A stretch of DNA of 11,403 bases from Pseudaestuariivita sp. (lineage in GTDB: Bacteria; Pseudomonadota; Alphaproteobacteria; Rhodobacterales; Rhodobacteraceae): positions 1-11,403 of the forward strand of contig JAHDCH010000072.1 in NCBI GenBank assembly GCA_020629995.1, in the 5' to 3' direction. The notes below the pieces were generated by a model. It searched no databases, was not told the DNA's origin, and saw nothing but the letters and a program-made list of their open reading frames with translations. Numbering within the stretch: position 1 is the first letter of the stretch; each line of letters starts with the position of its first letter. The position numbers and the translations under genes were made by a program. Shown here in pieces: positions 1 through 7,533 of the stretch.

Positions 1-646
1 TGATCTTTTCAATCAGGGGCAGATGCGGCTTGATCCGGTTCATCACGCCCATGGCGCGGGTCAGGAACATCGCTGCCAGCAGGAACGGAATGCCAAGGCC
101 CGCCGCATAGACACCCAGCAGCATCGTGCCGCGCGCCACGTCCGCCTCGTTGGCGGCCATCGACAGGATCGCGCCCAGCTGCGGGCCGATACAAGGCGTC
201 CAGCCAAAGGCAAAGGCCAGGCCCAGGATATAGGCGCCAAAGGCATTTCCCCCCTGATCACCGGCCTCGATCCGCGCTTCGCGGTTGAGGAACGGGATGG
301 TGAACACCCCCAGGAAATGCAGGCCAAAGATGATGACAACCACGCCCGCAACCTGGGCAAACAGCGTCTGGTTCTGCAGGAAGAACGCGCCAAAGGCCGA
401 GGCGGTAAAGCCCAGGATCAGGAACACCGTTGACAGGCCCAGAACAAAGGACAGCGCCGCGCCAATCGCCCGGCGGCGGGCCGCTCGGTCGCCTTCGATC
501 TCTGATATGCCGACGCCCGACATATACGCCAAGTACGGCGGCACGATGGGCAGCACGCAGGGGCTGAGGAACGAGATGATCCCAGCGCTCAGCGCAATCA
601 GCATGGCAGGGATCAGGCCTGCATCAAGGATGTCGAATCCGAACAT
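1..646 (-). CDS. ccdA: Cytochrome c biogenesis / thiol-disulfide carrier CcdA (C-terminus cut by window edge)
   Basis: Inner-membrane protein that passes electrons from cytoplasmic thioredoxin to periplasmic thiol proteins, supporting cytochrome c maturation and disulfide reduction. The minus strand reads open from an ATG at 646 to base 1, giving 215 residues. CcdA is usually about 240-250 residues, so roughly the last 30 lie outside the window. The two family signatures are present: SPCVLPIVPPYLAYMSG around Cys30 in the first membrane segment, and WTPCIGPQLGAI around Cys152 in the fourth. These are the redox cysteine pair. Hydrophobic segments alternate with short polar loops, such as the Arg-rich stretch near residues 54-60. 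The frame stays open upstream of 646, and an in-frame GTG exists there, but the ATG gives the usual family N-terminus (MFGFDILDAGLIPAML). I see no strong SD. It is divergent from the tusA-like gene. Family identity is established knowledge; the role in this organism is inferred. Confidence 0.93.
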   Translation of the reverse strand, partial: MFGFDILDAGLIPAMLIALSAGIISFLSPCVLPIVPPYLAYMSGVGISEIEGDRAARRRAIGAALSFVLGLSTVFLILGFTASAFGAFFLQNQTLFAQVAGVVVIIFGLHFLGVFTIPFLNREARIEAGDQGGNAFGAYILGLAFAFGWTPCIGPQLGAILSMAANEADVARGTMLLGVYAAGLGIPFLLAAMFLTRAMGVMNRIKPHLPLIEKI

Positions 647-740
647 GCGTTCTAGGTAGCTGTTGGGTGGCTCTGTGTCTCCCCCTCGGACGGTCACAAG
701 GTTGTGGACGTTTTGTAACACCCGCGCTACCTCGGCGGGC

Positions 741-962
741 ATGGAAACGCTCGACGCCACTGGCCTTCTGTGCCCCCTGCCCGTTCTGAAATTGCGCAAA
801 CGGATGGCGCCTCTGGCGCCCGGCGCGCTGATCGAGATGCGCGCCGACGATCCCGCCGCGCGGATCGACGTGCCGCATTTCTGCGCCGAGGCGGGGCATG
901 ACCTGGTTGAAACGGGCGAAGACGGCGAGATCTTGCGGTTTGTGGTCCGCAAAGCCGGTTAG
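741..962 (+). CDS. TusA/SirA-family sulfurtransferase (sulfur carrier)
   Basis: Small cytoplasmic protein of the TusA (SirA/YeeD) family, which carries a persulfide on one conserved cysteine for tRNA thiolation, molybdenum cofactor work or sulfur metabolism. The 73-residue product has the N-terminal family motif: an acidic start, then GLLCPLPVLKLRK. Cys11 in the CPxP motif (CPLP) is the sulfur-carrying residue. The rest matches the compact two-layer fold in length (family about 70-80 residues), ending in an EILRFVVRK strand. The open frame begins further upstream at 663, but the ATG at 741 sits just before the conserved motif and gives the usual length; the extra 26 residues look non-coding. 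SD is weak (GGCGGGC directly upstream). It is divergent from ccdA and its stop lies 1 nt from the convergent Anbu stop. Which TusA subfamily it belongs to cannot be told from the sequence. Confidence 0.88.
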   Translation: METLDATGLLCPLPVLKLRKRMAPLAPGALIEMRADDPAARIDVPHFCAEAGHDLVETGEDGEILRFVVRKAG

Positions 963-963
963 G

Positions 964-1701
964 TCACACGGCGTCCATGTCAAAGTCCGGCAGCGCCTGA
1001 AGCGCGTCGCGCAGCGCTTCGCCCCAGCCATCCCGAATGCTGCGAAAATACGGATCGTCCGGCGCAACACGCCATCCCCGGCCAAGCCTCAGCGCGTCGT
1101 TTTCGATGATCTGAACGTCCAACGGGGCATCGACCGACAAATTGGCCTTGATCGTCGAATCGAAGGACACCAGCAGCAGCTTGACCGCATCGGCAAAGCT
1201 CATGTCCCGGTCCAGCGCGCGGACAAGTATCGGGCGACCATATTTCGTCTCGCCTATCTGGAAGAACGGCGTGTCTGCACCCGCTTCGATGAAATTGCCT
1301 TCGGGATAGATCAGGAACAGGCGCATCGGCCCGCCCGCGATCTGGCCGGCGAGGATGATCGTGGCGCCAAAGGCATCCGCGCCCGGCCCGGTGCCGGATT
1401 GATCGGCGATCACCTCTTTCAGCGTGTCGCCCACGATGCGGGCGACCTGAAACATCGACGGCGCGCGCAGGATAGACGGGTCGCGCTCCTCCGGAGCCTT
1501 GCCCCGCTCTTCGAGCAGGCTGATGACGGCCTGAGTGGTGGCGAGGTTGCCCGCCGTCATCACCACCAGCGCCCGGTCGCCCGGCACCTCGAACGTGTGC
1601 ATCTTGCGAAAGGTCGAGATGTTGTCGACGCCCGCATTGGTGCGGGTGTCCGACATCGCCACGATGCCGCCATTCAGCGCAAGCGCCACGCAATAGGTCA
1701 T
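964..1701 (-). CDS. Anbu / bacterial proteasome-homologue peptidase (proteasome-type Ntn hydrolase)
   Basis: Proteasome-fold N-terminal nucleophile hydrolase of the Anbu family (COG3484), 245 residues. The Met is followed directly by Thr, so simple Met removal exposes Thr1 with no propeptide. Numbered from that Thr, the sequence TYCVALALNGGIVAMSDTR puts Asp at position 17 and Arg at 19, and the FRKMH segment puts Lys at 32. This matches the Thr1/Asp17/Lys33 catalytic set of proteasome beta subunits. A glycine-rich beta core (VVMTAG, FGATIILAGQ) and a C-terminal extension past residue 200 follow. Published Anbu structures show open helical or ring-like assemblies; the natural substrate is not established to my knowledge. 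It is the last gene of a four-gene operon, 27 nt after the transglutaminase-like gene. SD is poor. Family call is firm; activity on any product of the neighbouring ligase is inferred. Confidence 0.93.
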   Translation of the reverse strand: MTYCVALALNGGIVAMSDTRTNAGVDNISTFRKMHTFEVPGDRALVVMTAGNLATTQAVISLLEERGKAPEERDPSILRAPSMFQVARIVGDTLKEVIADQSGTGPGADAFGATIILAGQIAGGPMRLFLIYPEGNFIEAGADTPFFQIGETKYGRPILVRALDRDMSFADAVKLLLVSFDSTIKANLSVDAPLDVQIIENDALRLGRGWRVAPDDPYFRSIRDGWGEALRDALQALPDFDMDAV

Positions 1702-1728
1702 GTGTCAGCCTGTATCGTCCCGGAACAG

Positions 1729-2526
1729 CTATTGTTGTTCCACTTGTAGGTTAACGTCGAGTGTCTCTGCCCCGGAGCCGTAGCGCAAGCCCGAAACAGG
1801 CGCGGCATCGCGGTAATCAAACCCGGTGGCCACGCGCACATAGCGCGCATCCGGCGAAATGCCGTTCGAGATGTCGAACCCGACCCAGCCCAACCCTTCG
1901 GTCCAGGCTTCGGCCCAGGCATGGCCTGCGTCCTGGTCCACCTGCCCGTCCATCATCAGATAGCCCGAGACATAGCGCGCCGGATATCCCAGATGGCGCG
2001 CGGCCGCGATAAAAACATGCGCGTGGTCCTGGCATACGCCAGTGCCCTTGGTCAGAACGTCCTCGGCATTCATGCTGACCTCGGTGGTGCCTTTGGTATA
2101 GGTCACCGCCTGCGACACTGCCGCCGACAGCGCATGCAGGCGCGCCACGTCGTCGTCCCCTGTCACGTCCCGCGCCAGCGCGCGCACGCCCTGCCCCGGG
2201 CGCGTCAGATCGGTGGTCCGCTTGAACAGCCACATGGGCAGGAACCCACCGTGCCGCCCGACAACGCCATGCGTGTCTTGTGTTTCCACTTCGCCTTCGC
2301 AGGTTATGGTGACTTCCCGCGTGTTCTCTTCGAATGAGATCAGCTGCACCGTGTTCATATGCGCGTCCTGATAGGACAGCTCTTGCCGCGCGCCAGTCAG
2401 CGTCACCTGCCAGCTGCGCACATCCTGCACGCCGTGACCCTTGGGCGATTTGCGCAATTGCTGCAGCCCGTAGCTCATGGGCGTTTCAAAGCGATAAGTG
2501 GTCTGATGGCGGATCCGAAGAAGCAT
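1729..2526 (-). CDS. Transglutaminase-like cysteine hydrolase with N-terminal bacterial transglutaminase domain
   Basis: Papain-fold protein of the COG1305 group, predicted to be a protease or amidase rather than a true cross-linking transglutaminase. Starting at ATG 2526 it has 265 residues. The first about 80 form the beta-rich N-terminal domain (MLLRIRHQTTYRF, LQQLRKSPKG). The core has an intact catalytic triad: Cys165 in GTGVCQDHAHVF, His202 in DAGHAWAEAW and Asp218 in GWVGFDISNG. The family-typical ARHLGYPARYVSGY segment follows the Cys. An alternative GTG start at 2535 overlaps the alpha-E stop by 4 nt (GTGA) and adds three residues; neither start has a clear SD, so translational coupling is likely. 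It sits third in the operon after the ATP-grasp and alpha-E genes and before Anbu, the known order of this system. No signal peptide is visible, so it is probably cytoplasmic. Substrate unknown. Confidence 0.92.
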   Translation of the reverse strand: MLLRIRHQTTYRFETPMSYGLQQLRKSPKGHGVQDVRSWQVTLTGARQELSYQDAHMNTVQLISFEENTREVTITCEGEVETQDTHGVVGRHGGFLPMWLFKRTTDLTRPGQGVRALARDVTGDDDVARLHALSAAVSQAVTYTKGTTEVSMNAEDVLTKGTGVCQDHAHVFIAAARHLGYPARYVSGYLMMDGQVDQDAGHAWAEAWTEGLGWVGFDISNGISPDARYVRVATGFDYRDAAPVSGLRYGSGAETLDVNLQVEQQ

Positions 2527-2531
2527 GGCGG

Positions 2532-3473
2532 TCACTGGATAAATCGGAAATCGGTCTCGATCTGCTGACCGAGTGTCGCAAGGTCACGCAGAAAACAGCT
2601 GATCTCTTCGTGCAGGCCCGCTTCGAACACGGCGTCAATCGTCTGGCTTTCAAGCTTGGCGGTCATCTGGTCGGCCATGTCCTGACTGGCCGAGCGCGTG
2701 CGGTACTGCATCCCCAGATAGCCCAGATTTTCGCTCAGCTTGCGCGAGCAGAACATCAGCGACCGCGGCAGACGTCCGTCAAAGATCAGAAAATCGGCAA
2801 TATCCAGTGGCTGGGTTTCGGCGCCATAGGCCATGCGGAACGCGCCTTCGGCGGACACGCTGCGCAGGATCGTTTCCCACTGCACATTGTCCAGGGTCGA
2901 TCCCACATGCAGCGCCGAGGGCAGCAGAACGTAATATTTCACGTCCAGCAGCCGCGCGGTGTTGTCCGCCCGTTCCAGGAATGTGCCAAGCCGCGCGAAA
3001 TTGTAGATATCGTTGCGCATCATCGTGCCGTGCAATGCCCCGCGCACAAACGCGCTGCGGGTGCGGATGGTGCCCAGCACCTCGGGCAGGTCGCGTTCGG
3101 GCACGCGGCGCGCCAGAACGTCCTTGAGCGTGAGGTAACACTCGTTGACGGCCTCCCAGACCTCGCGCGTCAACGCGGTGCGCACGGTACGGGCGTTGTC
3201 GCGTGCCTGCGCCACGATGGTCATGACCGAGGACGGGTTGTCGCGGTCGCGCAAAAGGTAATCGACCACCGCGCCGGGCTCGGCCGTGTCATACTTGGCG
3301 TCGAACCCCGGTTTGCACCCCAGCGACGCCAGGATCGAGGCCCATTCCGCCTCGGCCGACGACGACCGCGTCAGCGCGATGCGCTGGCCTGCCTCGACCA
3401 TGCGCGCGGTGTTTTCCGACCTTTCCAGATAGCGGAACATCCAGTAGAGGCCGCCGGCGGTCTTGCCCAGCAT
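2532..3473 (-). CDS. Alpha-E domain protein (COG2307 family)
   Basis: All-helical protein of 313 residues from the alpha-E family, which almost always travels with the circularly permuted ATP-grasp of this operon type. The fold carries two copies of a signature helix: [11 protein letters not shown] at residues 14-24 and [11 protein letters not shown] at 164-174, each followed by an amphipathic helix ([18 protein letters not shown]). A third related helix, ARDNARTVR, begins near residue 90. The duplicated ER-x-(E/D)-NTAR motif suggests an internal repeat. No catalytic function has been proven for the family, to my knowledge; it is thought to assist the ligase. The start is well supported: an SD GGAGG at 3483-3487, inside the end of the ATP-grasp gene, lies 9 nt before the ATG. 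The ATP-grasp stop is 4 nt away. The stop codon overlaps the possible GTG start of the next gene. Confidence 0.93.
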   Translation of the reverse strand: MLGKTAGGLYWMFRYLERSENTARMVEAGQRIALTRSSSAEAEWASILASLGCKPGFDAKYDTAEPGAVVDYLLRDRDNPSSVMTIVAQARDNARTVRTALTREVWEAVNECYLTLKDVLARRVPERDLPEVLGTIRTRSAFVRGALHGTMMRNDIYNFARLGTFLERADNTARLLDVKYYVLLPSALHVGSTLDNVQWETILRSVSAEGAFRMAYGAETQPLDIADFLIFDGRLPRSLMFCSRKLSENLGYLGMQYRTRSASQDMADQMTAKLESQTIDAVFEAGLHEEISCFLRDLATLGQQIETDFRFIQ

Positions 3474-3477
3474 CGCG

Positions 3478-4902
3478 CTATTCCTCCAGCACCCAGGTGT
3501 CCTTGGTCCCGCCGCCCTGGGACGAATTGACCACCAGCGACCCCTTTTTCAGCGCCACCCTCGTCAGCCCGCCGGGCGTGATGGTGATCTTGTCGGGGGC
3601 CACCAGCACAAAGGGGCGCAGGTCCACATGGCGCGGAGCCAGCCCTGAACGGGCAAAGATCGGCACCGTCGACAGCGACAGCGTGGGCTGCGCTATGTAA
3701 TTCGCAGGCTTGGCCTTCAGCTTGGCGCGGAATGCGGCCAGCTCTTTTTTCGAGGCCGCCGGCCCGACCAGCATCCCGTAGCCGCCCGAGCCGTGCACTT
3801 CTTTGACAACCAGGTCAGCAAGGTTGTCGAGCACATAGGCCAACGATTCTGCGTCCGAACAGCGCCAGGTCGGCACGTTTTCCAGGATCGCCTTTTCGCC
3901 GGTGTAGAATTCGACGATGTCGGGCATGTAGCTGTAGATCGCCTTGTCATCGGCGATGCCCGTGCCCGGCGCGTTTGCGATGGTGATCCCGCCCGCGCGG
4001 TAGACATCCATGATCCCCGGCACGCCCAGCATGCTGTCCGGGTTGAAATTCAGCGGGTCCAGAAAATCGTCATCCACCCGGCGATACAGCACGTCGATGG
4101 GTGTGTAGCCTTCGGTCGTGCGCATGGCGATGCGGCCATCAACCACGCGCAGGTCGTGCCCCTCAACCAGTTCGACCCCCATCTGGTCGGCCAGGAATGC
4201 GTGCTCGTAATAGGCCGAGTTGTGAATCCCCGGGGTCAGCACCGCCAGCGTCGGCTTGCCCGTGCAGGCACTGGGCGCGCAGGCTGCCAGCGACTTGCGC
4301 AAGGACGTGGGGTAGTTCGACACCGGGCGTACCCGGTTCTTGGAAAACAGCTCGGGGAACATGCGCAGCATCGTCTCGCGATTTTCCAGCATGTAGCTGA
4401 CACCCGAGGGCGTGCGCGCGTTGTCTTCCAGCACATAGAACTGATCTTCGCCCGTGCGCACCAGATCAACGCCCACAATGTGCGTCCAAACATTGCCCGG
4501 CGGCGTCGTGCCGACCATCTGAGGAAGAAAGGCCGCGTTTTCCGCGATCATCCGCGCCGGCAGCCGGCCCGCACGCAGGATCTCCTGCCGGTGGTAGATG
4601 TCGTGAAGAAAGGCGTTGATCGCGCGCACGCGCTGCTCGATCCCCCGCTCGAGCCGAGCCCATTCACGAGCCGAGATGACGCGCGGCACGATGTCGAAGG
4701 GGATCAGCCTTTCGGCGGCCTCTTCGCGCCCATAGACGTTGAAAGTGATCCCCGTGAGGCGGAACACCTCTTCGGCCTCTCGCGCCTTTTTGCGAAGGCG
4801 GGCCATATCCTGCTGGTCAAACCAGGCGCCGTATTGGTCATAAGGCGAGCGCAGGGCACCGCCGGGGCCTTGCATTTCGTCAAAATGAGACGTGTCAGAC
4901 AT
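3478..4902 (-). CDS. Circularly permuted ATP-grasp ligase (COG2308 family)
   Basis: Predicted ATP-dependent carboxylate-amine ligase of 474 residues, first gene of the four-gene operon. ATP-grasp enzymes activate a carboxylate as an acyl-phosphate and join it to an amine; in this family the motifs are circularly permuted. Family landmarks are intact: [20 protein letters not shown] at 156-175, [15 protein letters not shown] at 222-236, [14 protein letters not shown] at 271-284, [15 protein letters not shown] at 363-377 (ATP-contacting Lys and glycine loop) and [13 protein letters not shown] at 460-472, near the C-terminus. Comparative genomics has predicted that such enzymes form peptide or amide bonds, with the alpha-E, transglutaminase-like and Anbu partners acting on the product. 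The acceptor and donor are unknown. It is divergent from cydA across 201 nt. SD is not clear. Length fits the family. Confidence 0.93.
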   Translation of the reverse strand: MSDTSHFDEMQGPGGALRSPYDQYGAWFDQQDMARLRKKAREAEEVFRLTGITFNVYGREEAAERLIPFDIVPRVISAREWARLERGIEQRVRAINAFLHDIYHRQEILRAGRLPARMIAENAAFLPQMVGTTPPGNVWTHIVGVDLVRTGEDQFYVLEDNARTPSGVSYMLENRETMLRMFPELFSKNRVRPVSNYPTSLRKSLAACAPSACTGKPTLAVLTPGIHNSAYYEHAFLADQMGVELVEGHDLRVVDGRIAMRTTEGYTPIDVLYRRVDDDFLDPLNFNPDSMLGVPGIMDVYRAGGITIANAPGTGIADDKAIYSYMPDIVEFYTGEKAILENVPTWRCSDAESLAYVLDNLADLVVKEVHGSGGYGMLVGPAASKKELAAFRAKLKAKPANYIAQPTLSLSTVPIFARSGLAPRHVDLRPFVLVAPDKITITPGGLTRVALKKGSLVVNSSQGGGTKDTWVLEE

Positions 4903-5103
4903 GAAACAAAGCCTAGCGGCCCGGTAGAATAGTACAACCGGAATGCGACAAACCGTGTATTCTCAACATCTTCGCCCATCGCGTGCGCTGTATTTTTCGG
5001 CAGATTTCCTGGGCCGCGCCACGGGGTCGCACCGGATTGCATTGCCCGGCGGCGGGGCTAGGTATGCGTCAACACCCGTGACACAAACCTCGTGGAGGCC
5101 ATC
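4903..5103. promoter_or_regulatory. Divergent intergenic region between the ATP-grasp operon and cydAB
   Basis: This 201-nt gap must carry both the operon promoter (minus strand) and the cydAB promoter (plus strand). It contains a more AT-rich stretch around 4903-4975 next to the ATP-grasp gene and a very GC-rich stretch nearer cydA. I found no convincing -35/-10 pair on either strand and no FNR-type box (TTGAT-N4-ATCAA), although FNR or RegA control of cyd genes is known in relatives. The cydA SD (GGAGG at 5094-5098) closes the region. Position is certain; regulatory detail is not. Confidence 0.5.
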
Positions 5104-6507
5104 ATGGACACGCTCTTGCTGTCCCGTATCCAATTCGGCGCGAACATTTCGTTCCACATCCTGTTCCCGACGATCACCATCGCCCTGGGCTGGGTGCTGC
5201 TGTTCTTCAAGCTGCGCTTCAACGCGACAGGCGATGCCAAGTGGATGGATGCCTACCGGTTCTGGGTCAAGGTCTTTGCCCTGTCCTTTGCCATGGGCGT
5301 TGTGTCGGGCATCACCATGTCGTTCCAGTTCGGCACCAACTGGCCGGGTTTCATGGAATCCGTAGGTAACATCGCGGGGCCCTTGCTGGCCTACGAGGTG
5401 CTGACCGCCTTCTTCCTCGAGGCTGCATTCTTGGGGATCATGCTGTTCGGCTTTTCCCGGGTTCCGGGCTGGCTGCACACGCTGGCCACCTTTCTTGTGG
5501 CGTTCGGCACGACATTGTCGGCCTTCTGGATTCTGGTGCTCAACAGCTGGATGCACACGCCTGCGGGCTATGAGATCCGCGATGGTGTCGTCTTTGCTTC
5601 GGATTGGTGGGCGGTGATCTTCAACCCGTCTATGCCCTACCGCCTGGTGCATATGCTGCTGGCGTCGGGCCTGACAGTGGCCTTTTTGATCGCCGGTCTG
5701 GCCGCCTTCCGTTGGCTGGTGGGCGAACGTGGCGCTGCCGTGCGCGCGCAGCTGACCACCGGCCTGACGCTGGGCGCGGTTCTGATCCCGGTGCAGATTT
5801 TCATGGGCGACATGCACGGGCTGAACACGCTCAAGTACCAGCCCGCCAAGGTCGCCGCGATGGAGGGCAACTGGGAGACGAAATCGAACGTGCCCCTGAT
5901 CCTGTTCGCGATCCCCGACGAAGAGGCGCGCGAAAACAGGTACGAGGTGTCGATCCCGAACCTTGCCTCGATCATCCTGACGCACAAGGCGGACGGCGTT
6001 GTGCCCGGCCTGAACGATTTTGTCGCCGAAGACGGCACCCCCGAACACCCGCCCGTCACGCCTGTGTTCTGGAGCTTCCGCATCATGGTGGGCACCGGCA
6101 TGGCGATGCTGCTGATCAGCTGGAGCGCGGTGGCCATGATGGCCTGGCGCCGCCGGGGCGTGGATGCTTTGCCCAAGGCCCTGTTCTGGGTCCTGGTGCC
6201 CATGGCAGGGTCTGGCTGGCTGGCCACCCTTGCCGGCTGGTACACGACCGAGATTGGCCGACAGCCGTGGCTGGTGACCGGCCTGTTGACGACGGAACAG
6301 GCGGTGGCGGATGTGCCCGCGCCGCTGGTGGGCACGACCCTTGCCGCATATCTGCTGGTCTATGCGGCGCTGCTGATCGCCTATATCGGCGTGCTGTTCT
6401 ACCTGTCCTTGCGCGCGGCAAGAGGCGTCATGGGCACGCGCCCGGACCCGCGCGACCCGATCCCGGCAACCCGCGGCGCATCCGCCGCAACCCTTCCTGC
6501 GGAGTAA
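5104..6507 (+). CDS. cydA: Cytochrome bd-type quinol oxidase subunit I (short-Q-loop, cyanide-insensitive type)
   Basis: Large haem-bearing subunit of a cytochrome bd quinol:O2 oxidoreductase in the inner membrane. The 467-residue product has the expected ligands: His18 (haem b595 ligand, SFHILFP), Glu98 and Glu106 (YEVLTAFFLEAAF), His183 (haem b558, YRLVHMLLASG) and Met328 (FRIMVGTGM). The GWYTTEIGRQPW signature is at 378-389, and the quinol-site Lys and Glu lie in KYQPAKVAAMEGNWE at 244-258. E. coli CydA is 522 residues; here the loop after that site is short, as in the CioA (cyanide-insensitive) branch. Start chosen at ATG 5104, because GTGGAGG at 5092-5098 is a good SD 5 nt upstream; the in-frame GTG at 5092 is part of that SD. 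It forms an operon with cydB, whose start is 6 nt past the stop. Cyanide insensitivity is inferred from loop length only. Confidence 0.95.
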   Translation: MDTLLLSRIQFGANISFHILFPTITIALGWVLLFFKLRFNATGDAKWMDAYRFWVKVFALSFAMGVVSGITMSFQFGTNWPGFMESVGNIAGPLLAYEVLTAFFLEAAFLGIMLFGFSRVPGWLHTLATFLVAFGTTLSAFWILVLNSWMHTPAGYEIRDGVVFASDWWAVIFNPSMPYRLVHMLLASGLTVAFLIAGLAAFRWLVGERGAAVRAQLTTGLTLGAVLIPVQIFMGDMHGLNTLKYQPAKVAAMEGNWETKSNVPLILFAIPDEEARENRYEVSIPNLASIILTHKADGVVPGLNDFVAEDGTPEHPPVTPVFWSFRIMVGTGMAMLLISWSAVAMMAWRRRGVDALPKALFWVLVPMAGSGWLATLAGWYTTEIGRQPWLVTGLLTTEQAVADVPAPLVGTTLAAYLLVYAALLIAYIGVLFYLSLRAARGVMGTRPDPRDPIPATRGASAATLPAE

Positions 6508-6513
6508 CTTGCC

Positions 6514-7524
6514 ATGGACATGTTCGGCGATCCCGCCCAGTGGCTGCCTTTCACCTTTGCCGGGCTGATGGGCCTGTCGATCCTGATTTACGTGGTGCTT
6601 GACGGGTTCGATCTGGGGGTCGGATTGCTGTTTCCGTTCTCGGACGAGGCGGAAAAGGACCGGATGATCGCATCCATCGGACCGTTCTGGGACGCGAACG
6701 AAACCTGGCTTGTTATGGCCGTGGGGCTTTTGCTGGTGGCCTTTCCGGTGGCACATGGCGTGATCCTGACCGCGCTTTACCTGCCGGTCGCAATCATGCT
6801 GGTGGGCCTGATCCTGCGCGGGGTCGCCTTTGAATTCCGCGCCAAGGCGCCGCCCTCGCACAAAAGCGCGTGGAACTGGTGCTTTTTCACCGGATCCCTG
6901 ATGGCGTCGCTCAGCCAGGGCTGGATGCTGGGCGTGTATATCATGGGGCTGGACACCGGGTGGATCACCGCCGGCTTTGCCGCGCTGTGCGCTGTGTTCC
7001 TGACCGTGGGCTACAGCTATATCGGCGCGGCCTGGGTCATCCTGAAGACCGACGGCGCGCTTCAGGCCAAGGCCGTGGGATGGGCGCGGGGCGGTATCTA
7101 CGGCGTGCTTCTGGGCATTGGCGCGATCTCTATTGCTTCGCCTTTCGCCAGCCCGCGCATCTTTGACAAATGGTTTTCCTTCCCCGAGGCGCTTTTCCTT
7201 GCGCCGCTGCCGCTGATGTCGGCTCTGGTTCTGGGGGCCTTGTGGTTTGCGCTTCAGCGTCTGCCCGCGCGCAATGACCACTTTGCCTGGGTGCCGTTCG
7301 TGGCCGGGGTGGTTCTGTTCACGCTGGCCTTTCTGGGGCTGGCCTACAGCTTTTACCCCTATGTCGTGCCCGACCGGCTGACGATCTACGAGGCGGCCTC
7401 GGCCCCCGAGGCGCTGTTCATCATCTTTGTTGGCGTCTGCATCGTGTTGCCGGTGATCATCCTGTATTCGGCTCTGGCCTATACCGTGTTCCGCGGCAAG
7501 GCGACCGAACTGCGCTACGATTGA
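6514..7524 (+). CDS. cydB: Cytochrome bd-type quinol oxidase subunit II
   Basis: Second integral-membrane subunit of the bd oxidase, 336 residues, pairing with the upstream subunit I to oxidise ubiquinol and reduce O2. Family motifs are present: LDGFDLGVGLLFPF at 29-42, WDANETWLV at 59-67, LRGVAFEFR at 101-109 and the following SLMASLSQGWMLG helix. Hydrophobic segments run through to ALAYTVFRG near the C-terminus, and length matches the family. The start is supported by an SD GGAG at 6501-6504, overlapping the cydA stop and 9 nt before the ATG, so the pair is translated from one transcript. No cydX/cbdX-type micro-ORF follows: the RTX gene's stop is 9 bp away on the other strand. No cydDC assembly genes are in the window. 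Confidence 0.95.
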   Translation: MDMFGDPAQWLPFTFAGLMGLSILIYVVLDGFDLGVGLLFPFSDEAEKDRMIASIGPFWDANETWLVMAVGLLLVAFPVAHGVILTALYLPVAIMLVGLILRGVAFEFRAKAPPSHKSAWNWCFFTGSLMASLSQGWMLGVYIMGLDTGWITAGFAALCAVFLTVGYSYIGAAWVILKTDGALQAKAVGWARGGIYGVLLGIGAISIASPFASPRIFDKWFSFPEALFLAPLPLMSALVLGALWFALQRLPARNDHFAWVPFVAGVVLFTLAFLGLAYSFYPYVVPDRLTIYEAASAPEALFIIFVGVCIVLPVIILYSALAYTVFRGKATELRYD

Positions 7525-7533
7525 CCTGCCCGA

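Noticed and set aside
663..740. A 26-residue extension of the TusA-like protein
   Set aside because: The conserved family start is at ATG 741, and the extension would overlap the ccdA/tusA promoter gap without any motif.
2334..4932. Long plus-strand frames opposite the operon (2334-3530 and 3793-4932)
   Set aside because: They are antisense to well-supported genes, with His/Arg/Gln-rich products and no recognisable domain.
5092..5103. GTG 5092 as the cydA start
   Set aside because: These bases are the SD GTGGAGG for the ATG at 5104, which gives the usual bd oxidase N-terminus.
4963..7281. A 772-codon open frame on the minus strand across cydAB
   Set aside because: It is antisense to two genes with full family motifs, its product is rich in Gln, His, Arg and Gly without any domain, and such long shadows are common at high GC.
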